Source: Emticicia aquatica (GTDB lineage: Bacteria; Bacteroidota; Bacteroidia; Cytophagales; Spirosomataceae). Taken from it: a stretch of DNA of 64,000 bases. The stretch is taken from positions 1 through 64,000 of the forward strand of contig NZ_CAKLPY010000008.1 in NCBI RefSeq assembly GCF_923079645.1. The letters are read 5' to 3'. Of the stretch, positions 27,357 to 38,726 are shown in pieces. The notes below the pieces were generated by a model. The model was not told the DNA's origin, searched no databases, and was given only the letters and a program-made list of their open reading frames with translations. Both the position numbers and the translations under genes were made by a program. Position 1 is the stretch's first letter, and each line of letters starts with the position of its first letter.

Positions 27357-28589
27357 ATGCTTCGCCGCCCAAAGACAATACTGATTTTATTTTTAATTTG
27401 CTGCTCCATTTTAGCATATAAATACCGTACAAAACTAGCAAGAAAAAAACTTGAATGGAGTTGGCAACTTGGTCGAGAAATCAGTCAAGAAATACAAAGT
27501 CCTACGTCTGATATAAAAATCATTGAGGCTTTTCCAAACTTAGTTTTTAATGAACCGATGAGTATTAAGTTTTTGGACGATAGTTCAAATACTGTTTTGG
27601 TGGCTGAAAGAAGTGGCAAAATCAAATGTTTTCCAAAAAAATCGACACAAAATACATCAAAAACAATTTTAGACATTTCAAATAAAGTAGCCACGAAGTT
27701 TGAGAAAGGATTGCTGGATTTTGTGGTTCAACCGACCAAAGATTCATCACAGTTTATCTATCTTTTGTATACTTTCACAGAAAAAAAAGAACCATTTGTT
27801 CGTGTTTCTCGATTTAATTTTTCAAAAAATACCTTAAAAATCAATAAAAATTCAGAAGTAGAATTATTAAGATACAAAGGTCGTGAACATTTGGGTGGGG
27901 CATTAGTTTTCGGGAATGATGGTTTTTTGTATATTTCTTTAGGTGATGGACTAGAAACTGATCCAAATAATGCTGCTCAGAATTTAAGGGTATTCAACGG
28001 AAAGCTTTTAAGAATAAATGTTGATAATCCTCATAAAAGTCTTTACACAATTCCGAAAGACAATCCTTTCTACGAAAACAAACAGGGCTATAAAACTGAA
28101 ATTTATGCCTATGGATTCCGAAACCCTTTTCGATTTAGTATAGATTCTTTAACCAATCAAATTTGGTTGGCGGATGTTGGTCAGTATGATTTTGAAGAAA
28201 TAAACATTGTCCATAAAGGTGGTAATTATGGTTGGCGGTTAATGGAAGCTGATATTTGTTTTAACCCACAAACAAATTGTTTCAAAGCTGGTTTGAGTAG
28301 CCCTATTTTTAGTTATAAACACGGAGTTGAAGGTTTTTCAATCACAGGCGGATTTGTTTATCGTGGTCGTCTTAACCCCCAACTTTATGGAAAATATATT
28401 TACGGCGATTATATTAGAGGTGCTATTTGGGCTTTAAGTTTTGAAAACAAAAAGGTAATTAAAAATGAACTTATTGCTCATGAAGCCGGGAATATAACGG
28501 ATTTTGGTATTGATGCGGAAAAAGAAATTTATTTTTGCGATTTCAGTGGTGGAAGAATAAAAAAAATTGTTCCATTTCAATCTAAATAA
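27357..28589 (+). CDS. PQQ-dependent sugar dehydrogenase-like (GSDH/sorbosone) beta-propeller
   Basis: A 410-aa protein: one N-terminal membrane anchor (TILILFLICCSILAYKY), then a six-bladed propeller with the family blocks EHLGGALVFGNDGFLYISLGD, YAYGFRNPFRFSID, LADVGQYDFEEINIV and GGNYGWRLMEA. Relatives oxidise sugars with PQQ, though many, including HHIP-like ones, have no proven activity. The start is taken at ATG 27357; a TTG at 27345 is possible. It ends the glycosyltransferase operon. The pairing with a PqqD-like gene is notable, but no PQQ biosynthesis genes are present. Confidence 0.85.
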   Translation: MLRRPKTILILFLICCSILAYKYRTKLARKKLEWSWQLGREISQEIQSPTSDIKIIEAFPNLVFNEPMSIKFLDDSSNTVLVAERSGKIKCFPKKSTQNTSKTILDISNKVATKFEKGLLDFVVQPTKDSSQFIYLLYTFTEKKEPFVRVSRFNFSKNTLKINKNSEVELLRYKGREHLGGALVFGNDGFLYISLGDGLETDPNNAAQNLRVFNGKLLRINVDNPHKSLYTIPKDNPFYENKQGYKTEIYAYGFRNPFRFSIDSLTNQIWLADVGQYDFEEINIVHKGGNYGWRLMEADICFNPQTNCFKAGLSSPIFSYKHGVEGFSITGGFVYRGRLNPQLYGKYIYGDYIRGAIWALSFENKKVIKNELIAHEAGNITDFGIDAEKEIYFCDFSGGRIKKIVPFQSK

Positions 28590-28732
28590 ATGTGTAACTT
28601 AATCAATAAAAATTAATTGTTTTTTTTCTAAAAGTGTAAAATTCAACCAATTGTTTATCACAAAAACACACAAAAGATGTTTAGATTTATCGTTTTTGGT
28701 AAAAGAATCGATATTTTGAACTTTTAGGCAAT

Positions 28733-28761
28733 AAAAAGACCCGACTAGATCGGGTCTTTTT
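28733..28761. terminator. Bidirectional terminator between GSDH-like gene and katG
   Basis: An 11-bp stem (AAAAAGACCCG paired with CGGGTCTTTTT, 7-nt loop) with A and T runs on the two sides works in both directions. It lies between the convergent sugar dehydrogenase-like gene and katG. Confidence 0.9.
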
Positions 28762-28813
28762 GGTAAAATTGAATGTTTATTTACAACAAAAATTTCGGTT
28801 TGATATTGGTTAA

Positions 28814-31033
<2,220 letters not shown>

Positions 31034-31088
31034 TTAATAAATTATAATGTTAAAATTTAAAATCACTATTCGTATTATTTTCGATTCT

Positions 31089-31120
31089 CAAAATTACGAC
31101 AGCAATACCAATAAATCAAA
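31089..31120 (-). promoter_or_regulatory. Bacteroidota-type promoter of katG
   Basis: On the minus strand TTTG (31117-31120), a 20-bp spacer and TAATTTTG (31089-31096) match the -33/-7 consensus. The -7 box is about 65 nt upstream of the katG start. Confidence 0.7.
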
Positions 31121-31408
31121 TTGATATTTTTTATAATCATATAGTTTTTGTCTATGTTGTTTTCAGTTTTACACCTGATAAATAGGGTAATCATATTCCT
31201 AAAAATGGGTTTGCCAATCTTTTCTTTCACGATTGTGAATAGATTTTTAATTATTTAACTAAAAAGGAGTCGGTCAATTCAACCATTTTTATTTTTAATA
31301 AATAAGATTGATGTAGAAAGTCCAAAAAGTATTATATTTTAGCATTATATCAACAGAATATAGGATTTATATTATATATTTTTGCTCAAATAATTAACCC
31401 TTTCCATC

Positions 31409-32854
31409 ATGTCAGACCCGATACTAATTTTACTTGTTGGCGTTGTTATTGTAGTAGGTGGCATCATTGGCTTCAAATTACATCCATTCTTAGCACTTCT
31501 TTTGGCGGCTTTGGCAGTTGCTTTGCTCACTCCGACCGAATTAGTTGAACAATATTTTCTTTCAAAAGGAACAGCACCAATCGAAGCGTACAAACTGGCA
31601 CATAAAAGTATTGGTGAACGAATCGGAACAGAGTTTGGTAATACTTGTGCCAAAATTGGTATTTTGATAGCTATGGCGGCCATTATCGGAAAAGCGATGC
31701 TTGATAGTGGTGCTGCCGAAAAAATCATTAGAGCTATGGTCAAAATAACTGGCGAAAAAAATGCTCCTGTTGGTTTCATTTTGAGCAGCTTTTTTCTAAC
31801 AATTCCAGTTTTTGTCGATACTGTTATTTTCTTGATGATGCCCTTGGCAAAAGCTATGGGTATGCGATTGGGTAAAAACTATCTTTTATTGGCTTTATCG
31901 GTTATTGCAGGAGCGGTGATGGCGAACTCTTATGTGCCGCCTTCGCCTGGCCCTTTGTTTTTGGTAAGTGCCTTGAATGTTCCGATAGGTTTGATGATGC
32001 TTTGTGGTTCTTTGCTTGGACTTTGCACCATTACAGTTGGATATTTGATAGCTATTTTCTTGAATAAAAAAATGCCTATTCCACTTCGAGATTCTTCTGA
32101 TGCTCGATTAGAAGATATTAAAGCCATTGCTGAGAAAGATGATAGCGAACTTCCATCTTTGGGTTGGTCATTGTTGCCTGCTGTTTTTCCTTTGGTAACG
32201 ATTTGTATTCGGTCGGCATTTGATGCTTTTCATAAATCTGATAAACCATTAACTGATTTTTCTATTCTTAATAAAACATTAGACGCTATTTTATTCTTTG
32301 GCGATAAAAACATTGCTTTGTTGATGGGAGCTATATTCGCACTTTTAGTACTTTCTAATCAGAAAAAAACAACAAAAGATAAGCTTACAGCATTTGTTCA
32401 AACGGCTTTGATGAGTGGCGGTGGAATTATCTTGATTACTGCGGCTGGCGGTGCTTTTGGCGGAATGTTGCAGCAGTCGGGCATCAGTACCAGAATAGCC
32501 GACCTTACTAAAGATTATCAGATGGCATTGATTCCGTTGGCTTTTTTCATAACAGCTGTTGTACGCACAGCTCAAGGTTCAGCAACAGTTGCCTTGATTA
32601 CTGCTTCTGGCATATTGGCTGGGATGGCACAAAATGCTAATCTTGGATTTCATCCTGTTTATTTATGCTTGGCCATTGGAAGTGGTGCAAAATTGATTCC
32701 TTGGATGAATGACGCTGGATTTTGGATTATGTGCAAAACCAGTAATTTAACCGAAAAAGAAGCCCTCAAAACTATTGCACCAATGCAGAGTTTAATGGGT
32801 TTGGCAGGAGTAATCTTGACAATGATAGCCGCGTGGCTTTTTCCAATGATATAA
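31409..32854 (+). CDS. GntP-family gluconate/aldarate:H+ symporter
   Basis: A 481-aa integral membrane protein with about 12 hydrophobic segments. It opens with DPILILLVGVVIVVGGIIGF and has the GntP-type blocks FGNTCAKIGILIAMAAIIGKAM, VFVDTVIFLMMPLAKAM and the late AQGSATVALITASG. The family imports gluconate and related sugar acids with protons. It is the first gene of a run with three aldarate-breakdown enzymes, so glucarate or galactarate is the likely substrate. The start ATG at 31409 is well placed. Confidence 0.93.
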   Translation: MSDPILILLVGVVIVVGGIIGFKLHPFLALLLAALAVALLTPTELVEQYFLSKGTAPIEAYKLAHKSIGERIGTEFGNTCAKIGILIAMAAIIGKAMLDSGAAEKIIRAMVKITGEKNAPVGFILSSFFLTIPVFVDTVIFLMMPLAKAMGMRLGKNYLLLALSVIAGAVMANSYVPPSPGPLFLVSALNVPIGLMMLCGSLLGLCTITVGYLIAIFLNKKMPIPLRDSSDARLEDIKAIAEKDDSELPSLGWSLLPAVFPLVTICIRSAFDAFHKSDKPLTDFSILNKTLDAILFFGDKNIALLMGAIFALLVLSNQKKTTKDKLTAFVQTALMSGGGIILITAAGGAFGGMLQQSGISTRIADLTKDYQMALIPLAFFITAVVRTAQGSATVALITASGILAGMAQNANLGFHPVYLCLAIGSGAKLIPWMNDAGFWIMCKTSNLTEKEALKTIAPMQSLMGLAGVILTMIAAWLFPMI

Positions 32855-32908
32855 TTTACATTCGGATTTAAGTGCTTAAATCCAAATAATTCTTTCTAAA
32901 AATCCATC

Positions 32909-34435
32909 ATGGAAAACATAGTTATAAAAACAAATTCTAACGATAATGTAGCAATCGTGGCCAACCCAACAGGTTTGAAGCGTGGTGCGATTATTTTAAA
33001 TGGAATTGTGTTGGAAGAAAATATTCCGATGGGGCATAAAGTTGCATTACAGACTTTAAACGAAGGTGATGCTGTAATACGATACGGGCAAGTTATTGGT
33101 TTTGCTAATCAAAACATCGAAAAAGGTTGTTGGATAAATGAAATGAATATCAGCCTACCACAACCGCCAAAATTAGAAGATATTCAGTATGTAAAAAAAG
33201 ATATTTTGTCGGTAGAGCCATTAGAAGGTTATACTTTTGAAGGTTACAAAAATGCTGATGGAAGTGTAGGTACAAAAAATGTTTTAGGAATCACAACGAG
33301 CGTCCAATGTGTTGCAGGAATCACAGATTTTATTTGTCAGAAAATAAAACGAGAATTGCTCCCACTTTATCCAAATGTTGATGATGTAGTAGCTTTTAAC
33401 CATAGTTATGGTTGTGGAATTGCCATTGATGCTCCAGCAGCGATTATTCCTATTCGTACTATTCGCCACATTGCTCAGAACCCGAATTTTGGCGGAGAAA
33501 TTATGATTATTGGGTTGGGTTGTGAAAAACTTCGTCCTGAAAGATTACTGCCCGATGCTCAATATTCATCTGAGAATTCGATACTTTATTTACAAGACGA
33601 ATCATTCGAGGGTTTTGGGGAAATGGTTGATGGAATTATGCTAATGGCCGAAAAGCATTTACAAAAACTTAATCAACGTAAACGTACAACTTGCTCGGCT
33701 GCTGATTTGGTCGTAGGAATGCAATGTGGTGGAAGCGATGCTTTTTCTGGTCTGACGGGAAATCCAGTTGCTGGTTTTGCAGCCGATTTGATTGTGAGAG
33801 CTGGAGGAACGGTATTTTTTTCGGAAGTTACCGAAGTGCGAGATGCCATTCATCTACTTGTGCCGAGAGCCATCAATGAAAAAGTTGCCCAAGCCTTAAA
33901 AGATGAAATGGCTTGGTACGATAATTATCTACAACAAGGCAGAGCCGACCGTAGTGCCAACACAACCCCAGGCAATAAAGGTGGTGGTTTAAGTAATATT
34001 GTTGAAAAAGCTTTGGGTTCGGTCGTAAAATCGGGCGTAAGTCCGATTGTAGATGTGATTTCTCCAGGGGATAAAATTCGACAAAAAGGCTTAAATTTTG
34101 TGGCTACTCCTGCTAGTGATTTTGTTTGTGGAACACTCCAACTTGCCGCAGGAATGAATATGCACCTGTTTATCACAGGTCGGGGTACACCTTATGGGCT
34201 AAATATGGTTCCTGTCATAAAAGTGAGTTCAAACACAAAACTCAGTAATCGTTGGTACGATTTGATTGATTTTGATGCTGGGCCTGTGGCTTTTGGCATG
34301 AAAACCATCGAAGAAATGGGTTGGGAATTATTTCTTTTGATTCTTGAAGTAGCAAGTGGAAACAAAAAAGTAGCAACTGATAAATTAGGACTATACAATG
34401 ATTTGGTGCTGTTCAATCCGGGGCCATTAACTTAA
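32909..34435 (+). CDS. garD: Galactarate dehydratase, UxaA/GarD family
   Basis: A 508-aa protein with an N-terminal SAF-like domain (residues 1-95, [20 protein letters not shown]) and the UxaA-type catalytic part: [55 protein letters not shown] and [16 protein letters not shown]. It removes water from galactarate to give 5-dehydro-4-deoxyglucarate. Altronate dehydratase (UxaA) is the main alternative, but its partners (KdgD, glucarate dehydratase) favour aldarate use. It lies 54 bp after the symporter and 13 bp before gudD, in one operon. Confidence 0.85.
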   Translation: MENIVIKTNSNDNVAIVANPTGLKRGAIILNGIVLEENIPMGHKVALQTLNEGDAVIRYGQVIGFANQNIEKGCWINEMNISLPQPPKLEDIQYVKKDILSVEPLEGYTFEGYKNADGSVGTKNVLGITTSVQCVAGITDFICQKIKRELLPLYPNVDDVVAFNHSYGCGIAIDAPAAIIPIRTIRHIAQNPNFGGEIMIIGLGCEKLRPERLLPDAQYSSENSILYLQDESFEGFGEMVDGIMLMAEKHLQKLNQRKRTTCSAADLVVGMQCGGSDAFSGLTGNPVAGFAADLIVRAGGTVFFSEVTEVRDAIHLLVPRAINEKVAQALKDEMAWYDNYLQQGRADRSANTTPGNKGGGLSNIVEKALGSVVKSGVSPIVDVISPGDKIRQKGLNFVATPASDFVCGTLQLAAGMNMHLFITGRGTPYGLNMVPVIKVSSNTKLSNRWYDLIDFDAGPVAFGMKTIEEMGWELFLLILEVASGNKKVATDKLGLYNDLVLFNPGPLT

Positions 34436-34448
34436 ATAAATTAAATCG

Positions 34449-35762
34449 ATGTCTTTAAACCTAAATAGCAAAGGGCCTAAAATAAAAGAATTTCATATTA
34501 CGCCCATTGCGGTAGTTGACCCCCCTTTGCTCAATGCAGCAGGGCTTCATGCACCTTATGCCCTCCGAACAGTGGTTGAACTGGTTACTGATGATAATAT
34601 CAGCGGTATTAGCGAAATACCGGGCAATATTGCCATAGATATAGCCCTAGAAAAAAGCAAATCGCTCATCATCGGTCAAGATCCTTTTCAACTCAATCAA
34701 ATTAGAGATATTTTATCTGCTAATTTTGATACAGAAGATACAATAAAAAGAGGTGATACTCCATGGGACCAACGTACCATTGTTCATATTTTTAGTGCAA
34801 TTGAAGTAGCTTGTTTGGATATTATCGGCAAAATAATCAACCGACCTGTAGTAGATTTATTGGGTGGCCGCCGCCGAGAGTCCGTTCCTTTTTCAGCATA
34901 TCTTTTTTATAAATATGAAGGTGCTGGTGGAGCATTAGGTTTTGATACAAACCCGAATGCCATTGGCTGGGATGCCGCTCGACAAGCAAGTGCTTTGAAT
35001 CCAAATGAAATCGTTACTCAAGCAAAAGCTATGTGCCAAGAGTTTGGTTTTCAGTCTATTAAGCTGAAAGGTGGTGTTTTTGAACCTCGCCAAGAAGTTG
35101 ATGCTGTTTTGGCACTTCGAGAGGCATTTGGAGCAGAAACGCCTATAAGAATTGACCCTAATGCTCTGTGGACAGTCGAAACATCCATCAAATATGGCAA
35201 AGAAATGGAAGGGGTCATTGAATATTTAGAAGACCCTTGCCGTGGACAAGAAAACATGGCTACTGTAAGAAAAGCCTTGAAAACGCCATTGGCAACGAAT
35301 ATGTGTACAACTTCTTTTGAGGATATTCCAAGAAGTATTGAGCTAGGAGCTGAAGATATTATTTTGAGCGACCACCATTTTTGGGGCGGTTTACAAGCGT
35401 CTATGACTTTAGCTGGTGTTTGCCAGACATTCGGGCGTGATTTGTCTATGCACTCAAACTCTCATTTGGGTATTTCGTTGGCGGCAATGGTGCATTTGGG
35501 AGCAGCCATTCCTAATCTCCGTTATGCTTTAGATACGCATTATCCATGGCAATCTGATGAAATTATTACTTGTGGACGTCTAAAATTTGAAGATGGACAA
35601 GTGGCTGTTCCAAAAGGTGCAGGATTAGGGGTTGAACTCGACCGACAAGCATTAGAAAAACTACATCAAAACTATTTGAAATGTGGTCTAACCAAACGCA
35701 ACGATGAAATAGAAATGCAGAAAGTCCAACCCGATTGGAAGTTTATGCCCACAAGATGGTAA
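34449..35762 (+). CDS. gudD: Glucarate dehydratase (enolase superfamily)
   Basis: A 437-aa enolase-superfamily enzyme turning D-glucarate into 5-dehydro-4-deoxyglucarate. Visible family residues are the basic KxK pair in FQSIKLKGGVF, the Mg ligands Asp, Glu and Asn in RIDPNALW, EYLEDPC and LATNMCTT, and the catalytic His in SMHSNSHLGIS. The N-terminus (ITPIAVVDPPLLNAAGLHAPYA) is typical of GudD. It runs parallel to garD, so the organism can process both glucarate and galactarate to the same product. It precedes kdgD by 54 bp. Confidence 0.93.
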   Translation: MSLNLNSKGPKIKEFHITPIAVVDPPLLNAAGLHAPYALRTVVELVTDDNISGISEIPGNIAIDIALEKSKSLIIGQDPFQLNQIRDILSANFDTEDTIKRGDTPWDQRTIVHIFSAIEVACLDIIGKIINRPVVDLLGGRRRESVPFSAYLFYKYEGAGGALGFDTNPNAIGWDAARQASALNPNEIVTQAKAMCQEFGFQSIKLKGGVFEPRQEVDAVLALREAFGAETPIRIDPNALWTVETSIKYGKEMEGVIEYLEDPCRGQENMATVRKALKTPLATNMCTTSFEDIPRSIELGAEDIILSDHHFWGGLQASMTLAGVCQTFGRDLSMHSNSHLGISLAAMVHLGAAIPNLRYALDTHYPWQSDEIITCGRLKFEDGQVAVPKGAGLGVELDRQALEKLHQNYLKCGLTKRNDEIEMQKVQPDWKFMPTRW

Positions 35763-35816
35763 AAATTTACTAGTTAGATTTGTAAGAAAATAAAGTATCA
35801 ATACAAATACAAAACA

Positions 35817-36722
35817 ATGGAATTATCAAAAATAAAATCATCACTTGAAGATGGACTTCTTTCTTTTCCAATTACAGATTTCAATCATAAAGGTGAATTT
35901 AATACTGAAACTTACGCTCAACGCCTCGAATGGTTTATAAGTCATGATGTTTCATCTGTATTTGTGGCAGGTGGAACAGGAGAGTTTTTTTCACTTTCTG
36001 CCACCGAATACGAGCAAATTGTCAATATTTCTGCCAAAACAGTAGCCGAAAGAGTGCCAGTCATTTCAAGCGTAGGTCGAAGCACCTCTGAAGCAATTGC
36101 TTTTGCGAAAATAGCCGAAAAAGCAGGCATCAATGCCCTTTTGCTTTTTCCACCTTATTTAACAGAATGCCCTCAAGATGGGGTTTTTGAATATGCAAAA
36201 ACCATCATTCAAAATACGTCTTTACCTGTAATTTATTATAACCGAGGCAATGGTGTTTTATCGGCTGAATATATAAAAAAATTAGCTGATGTTTGCCCAA
36301 ATTTTATTGGGTTGAAAGACGGCACAGGCAATATGCAAGATTTGAATGATACCATTAAAACGGTTGGTAAACGTCTTTCTTATATCGGTGGAGTGCCTAC
36401 GGCCGAGATTATTGCCGAAGCATACTTATCTATTGGTGTCAATACTTATTCATCGGCAGCGTTCAATTTTGTGCCAGAATTAGCTAATAAATTTTATAAA
36501 AGTTTACGAGCGGGCGATAAAGCAACGGTTGAAGAAATTACCAAAAGTTTTTATATTCCATTAGTTAGATTACGTGGTAAAAAGAATGGTTATGCCGTAA
36601 GCTTAATAAAAGCGGGGGCAAAAATCATTGGTAAAAGTGCAGGAGACGTTCGTCCACCGCTCACTATGCCAACTGATGGCGAAGTTGAAGAACTTCGCCA
36701 ACTTATCGAACAAAATAAGTGA
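35817..36722 (+). CDS. kdgD: 5-dehydro-4-deoxyglucarate dehydratase (DapA superfamily)
   Basis: A 301-aa (beta/alpha)8 lyase. It opens SFPITDFNHKGEFNTETYAQ and has VFVAGGTGEFFSL. The Schiff-base Lys is in FIGLKDGTGNMQDL, and Tyr is in LPVIYYNRGNG. It removes water and CO2 from the dehydratase product, giving 2-oxoglutarate semialdehyde. The final dehydrogenase to 2-oxoglutarate is not in this window, so it must lie elsewhere. It is the last gene of the operon; a hairpin follows at 36772. Confidence 0.93.
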   Translation: MELSKIKSSLEDGLLSFPITDFNHKGEFNTETYAQRLEWFISHDVSSVFVAGGTGEFFSLSATEYEQIVNISAKTVAERVPVISSVGRSTSEAIAFAKIAEKAGINALLLFPPYLTECPQDGVFEYAKTIIQNTSLPVIYYNRGNGVLSAEYIKKLADVCPNFIGLKDGTGNMQDLNDTIKTVGKRLSYIGGVPTAEIIAEAYLSIGVNTYSSAAFNFVPELANKFYKSLRAGDKATVEEITKSFYIPLVRLRGKKNGYAVSLIKAGAKIIGKSAGDVRPPLTMPTDGEVEELRQLIEQNK

Positions 36723-36771
36723 AGTTTCGCTGGTGAAACGACTTAAATTTCTATAAAATTCAAAAATGTTA

Positions 36772-36805
36772 CGACAACCGTTTGGCTATATGAAAACGGT
36801 TGTCG
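36772..36805. terminator. Hairpin between kdgD and the CE15 esterase gene
   Basis: A 12-bp perfect stem (CGACAACCGTTT pairing with AAACGGTTGTCG, 10-nt loop) lies between two convergent genes and probably ends both transcripts. T runs are weak. Confidence 0.7.
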
Positions 36806-36847
36806 CAATACTAGATAAGTACTTTATTTCCAAAATAGTATTAAGTT

Positions 36848-38389
36848 TTATTGTTTTTTATAATCTAACATACGATTCGCCCAAGGAATAAAATACTTAA
36901 AGTTTGGAGCATCCGTATGCCCTCCATCATGTTGTCGCCAGGCCAAATGACCATCAAGCATATCTGTATTTACAGGTGGCATTTTTTCGGTCAAATAATC
37001 ATTACTCACGCCAATATCTTTTACTCCTAAAAGTTTAAAAACACTTCCTGCGGCAACCGTTGCCATATAACTACCTTGTTGGTCGAGCCATTTAGCATCG
37101 CCTTTTTCGGGGATTCCATAACTAATAAATGTAGGTCTTGGTGCTGACAAAGCAATAAGTTCGTGTGAGTCAACTGGTAAATCGCAGCCTGTCTTTTTTC
37201 CAAAAGTTGCCTCAGAAGCACCATATTTCATGTAATTTCCCGCCATCCAGTAATATTCTCCACCAGTTAGACTTTCCACGGCCTCGCCAAATACCCTACG
37301 ATGAAGAGTTGTGCCGCCTTTTCCTGAAGAACCTATTAAACCTATAGCAAAACGAGGCTCAAAAGCCAGTGTTACCAAAGCCGCTTTTCCGTAGCGAGAA
37401 ACCCCTTCGATACCTATTTTTTTGGCATCAATTTCAGGGCAAGTTTCTAAGTAATCAAGTCCACGAGCAGCACCCCAAGCCCAGGCACGCAACGCTCCCC
37501 AATCGTCAGGTTTACGGGGTTGTCCTTTATTGACCAAACCGATGATTCCTCTTGTAATTCCTGCTCCATTGTCGGCTTGAATACTTGCAGGGTCGATCGT
37601 TGCATAACCCCAACCTGCAGCCAATAACTGCTCAGTTGGAGGTAGGTCTCCAACGGGTGGCGGAGCAAAAAAATTGGTGCCAGGCAAACGAGTGATTGGT
37701 TGATAAGCAGGGTATTGGTCGAATATTGCTTTCAATGATGGGTCATTTTTTATCATCATCTCTTTGAATGCATTGTTTATTTTTTCCATGTTTTCAAGTG
37801 ATGGTTGTGCTGGAGAAGGAAACGATGGTCGCCCAAACATCATTAGCACAGGTACAGGCCCTTTAACATTGCTTGGAATGACCACCATCATATTTATATC
37901 GACATTTATGAGTGGATATTCATTGTTATCAACATGACCGATTACTTGTTTGGCAATTACTGGAATACGTCCCACAAATTCTTTATCGGTAATTTTGACT
38001 GTCCATTGTACGCTTGGAATATTTTTGGGTAAACGCCCATAAACTTCTCTTTCAATATCTTCTACCAATTCAGGGCGGCGTTTATTCCACCAAATGTCGG
38101 CGGTTGTAACTTTTGAGCCATTTTTCAACGTCAATGCATCGGGTAATTGCGGGCACGGATTGGCCAGAGATTCATCGTAGTTTGCATGATTGGGAGCAGA
38201 TTCATTCCCACTTGGGCCTGGTCTTAAAGTTTTTATGCCTAAAACCTGCATCATTCGGTCGTGGTCTTGTTGGTCAGTTAATGTGACCATTCGAGGATAT
38301 TTCGTACTATCAATTTTTATAGTTTGTGCTGATATTGAGCCAATAATCATAAGAAAAAAGCACAAAGAGAATGTATTTTTAATGTTCAT
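36848..38389 (-). CDS. CE15-type glucuronoyl methylesterase, secreted
   Basis: A 513-aa alpha/beta hydrolase with a signal peptide (SLCFFLMIIGSISAQ). It has the CE15 nucleophile motif GVSRYGKAA (Ser about 331, with the adjacent Arg), and a probable catalytic His in WRQHDGGHTDAPN near the end. CE15 enzymes cut the ester between lignin and 4-O-methylglucuronic acid of xylan. Neighbouring aldarate genes suggest that plant cell-wall uronic acids are used. It is convergent with kdgD. Bacterial CE15 members vary, so pectin-related esters are also possible. Confidence 0.9.
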   Translation of the reverse strand: MNIKNTFSLCFFLMIIGSISAQTIKIDSTKYPRMVTLTDQQDHDRMMQVLGIKTLRPGPSGNESAPNHANYDESLANPCPQLPDALTLKNGSKVTTADIWWNKRRPELVEDIEREVYGRLPKNIPSVQWTVKITDKEFVGRIPVIAKQVIGHVDNNEYPLINVDINMMVVIPSNVKGPVPVLMMFGRPSFPSPAQPSLENMEKINNAFKEMMIKNDPSLKAIFDQYPAYQPITRLPGTNFFAPPPVGDLPPTEQLLAAGWGYATIDPASIQADNGAGITRGIIGLVNKGQPRKPDDWGALRAWAWGAARGLDYLETCPEIDAKKIGIEGVSRYGKAALVTLAFEPRFAIGLIGSSGKGGTTLHRRVFGEAVESLTGGEYYWMAGNYMKYGASEATFGKKTGCDLPVDSHELIALSAPRPTFISYGIPEKGDAKWLDQQGSYMATVAAGSVFKLLGVKDIGVSNDYLTEKMPPVNTDMLDGHLAWRQHDGGHTDAPNFKYFIPWANRMLDYKKQ

Positions 38390-38726
38390 TTTAATGGTTA
38401 AATAGCATTTAAAGATGAATTTTTGCCTGAAAATATTTTATAAAGAATAAGCAAGTTACATTTTTTTCATAACAAAACGTGTATTAAATAATTGCTTTTT
38501 GGCTGGGGAAAAAGGCTACCGTTTGACCGAAGATTTTCTTAAATAAAGCAATTGCCATATCATAAAATATCACTTCTTTCTCAATTTATGCCGAGTTGTC
38601 GAGTGCTAAAGCCTACTGGTCTATTTAAAAGCCAAATATCAAAAAATAATCTTTTGTTTATATAATTATTCAAATAAAAAAAAGTATTATTTTGCTGATA
38701 TTGTTTTTATTCAACTCCCTTAATCA
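38390..38726. other. Divergent intergenic region (337 bp)
   Basis: This lies between the divergent CE15 esterase and the haem/HEAT protein and must hold both promoters. It is AT-rich; no consensus pair with correct spacing, no operator and no RNA were identified. Confidence 0.5.
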
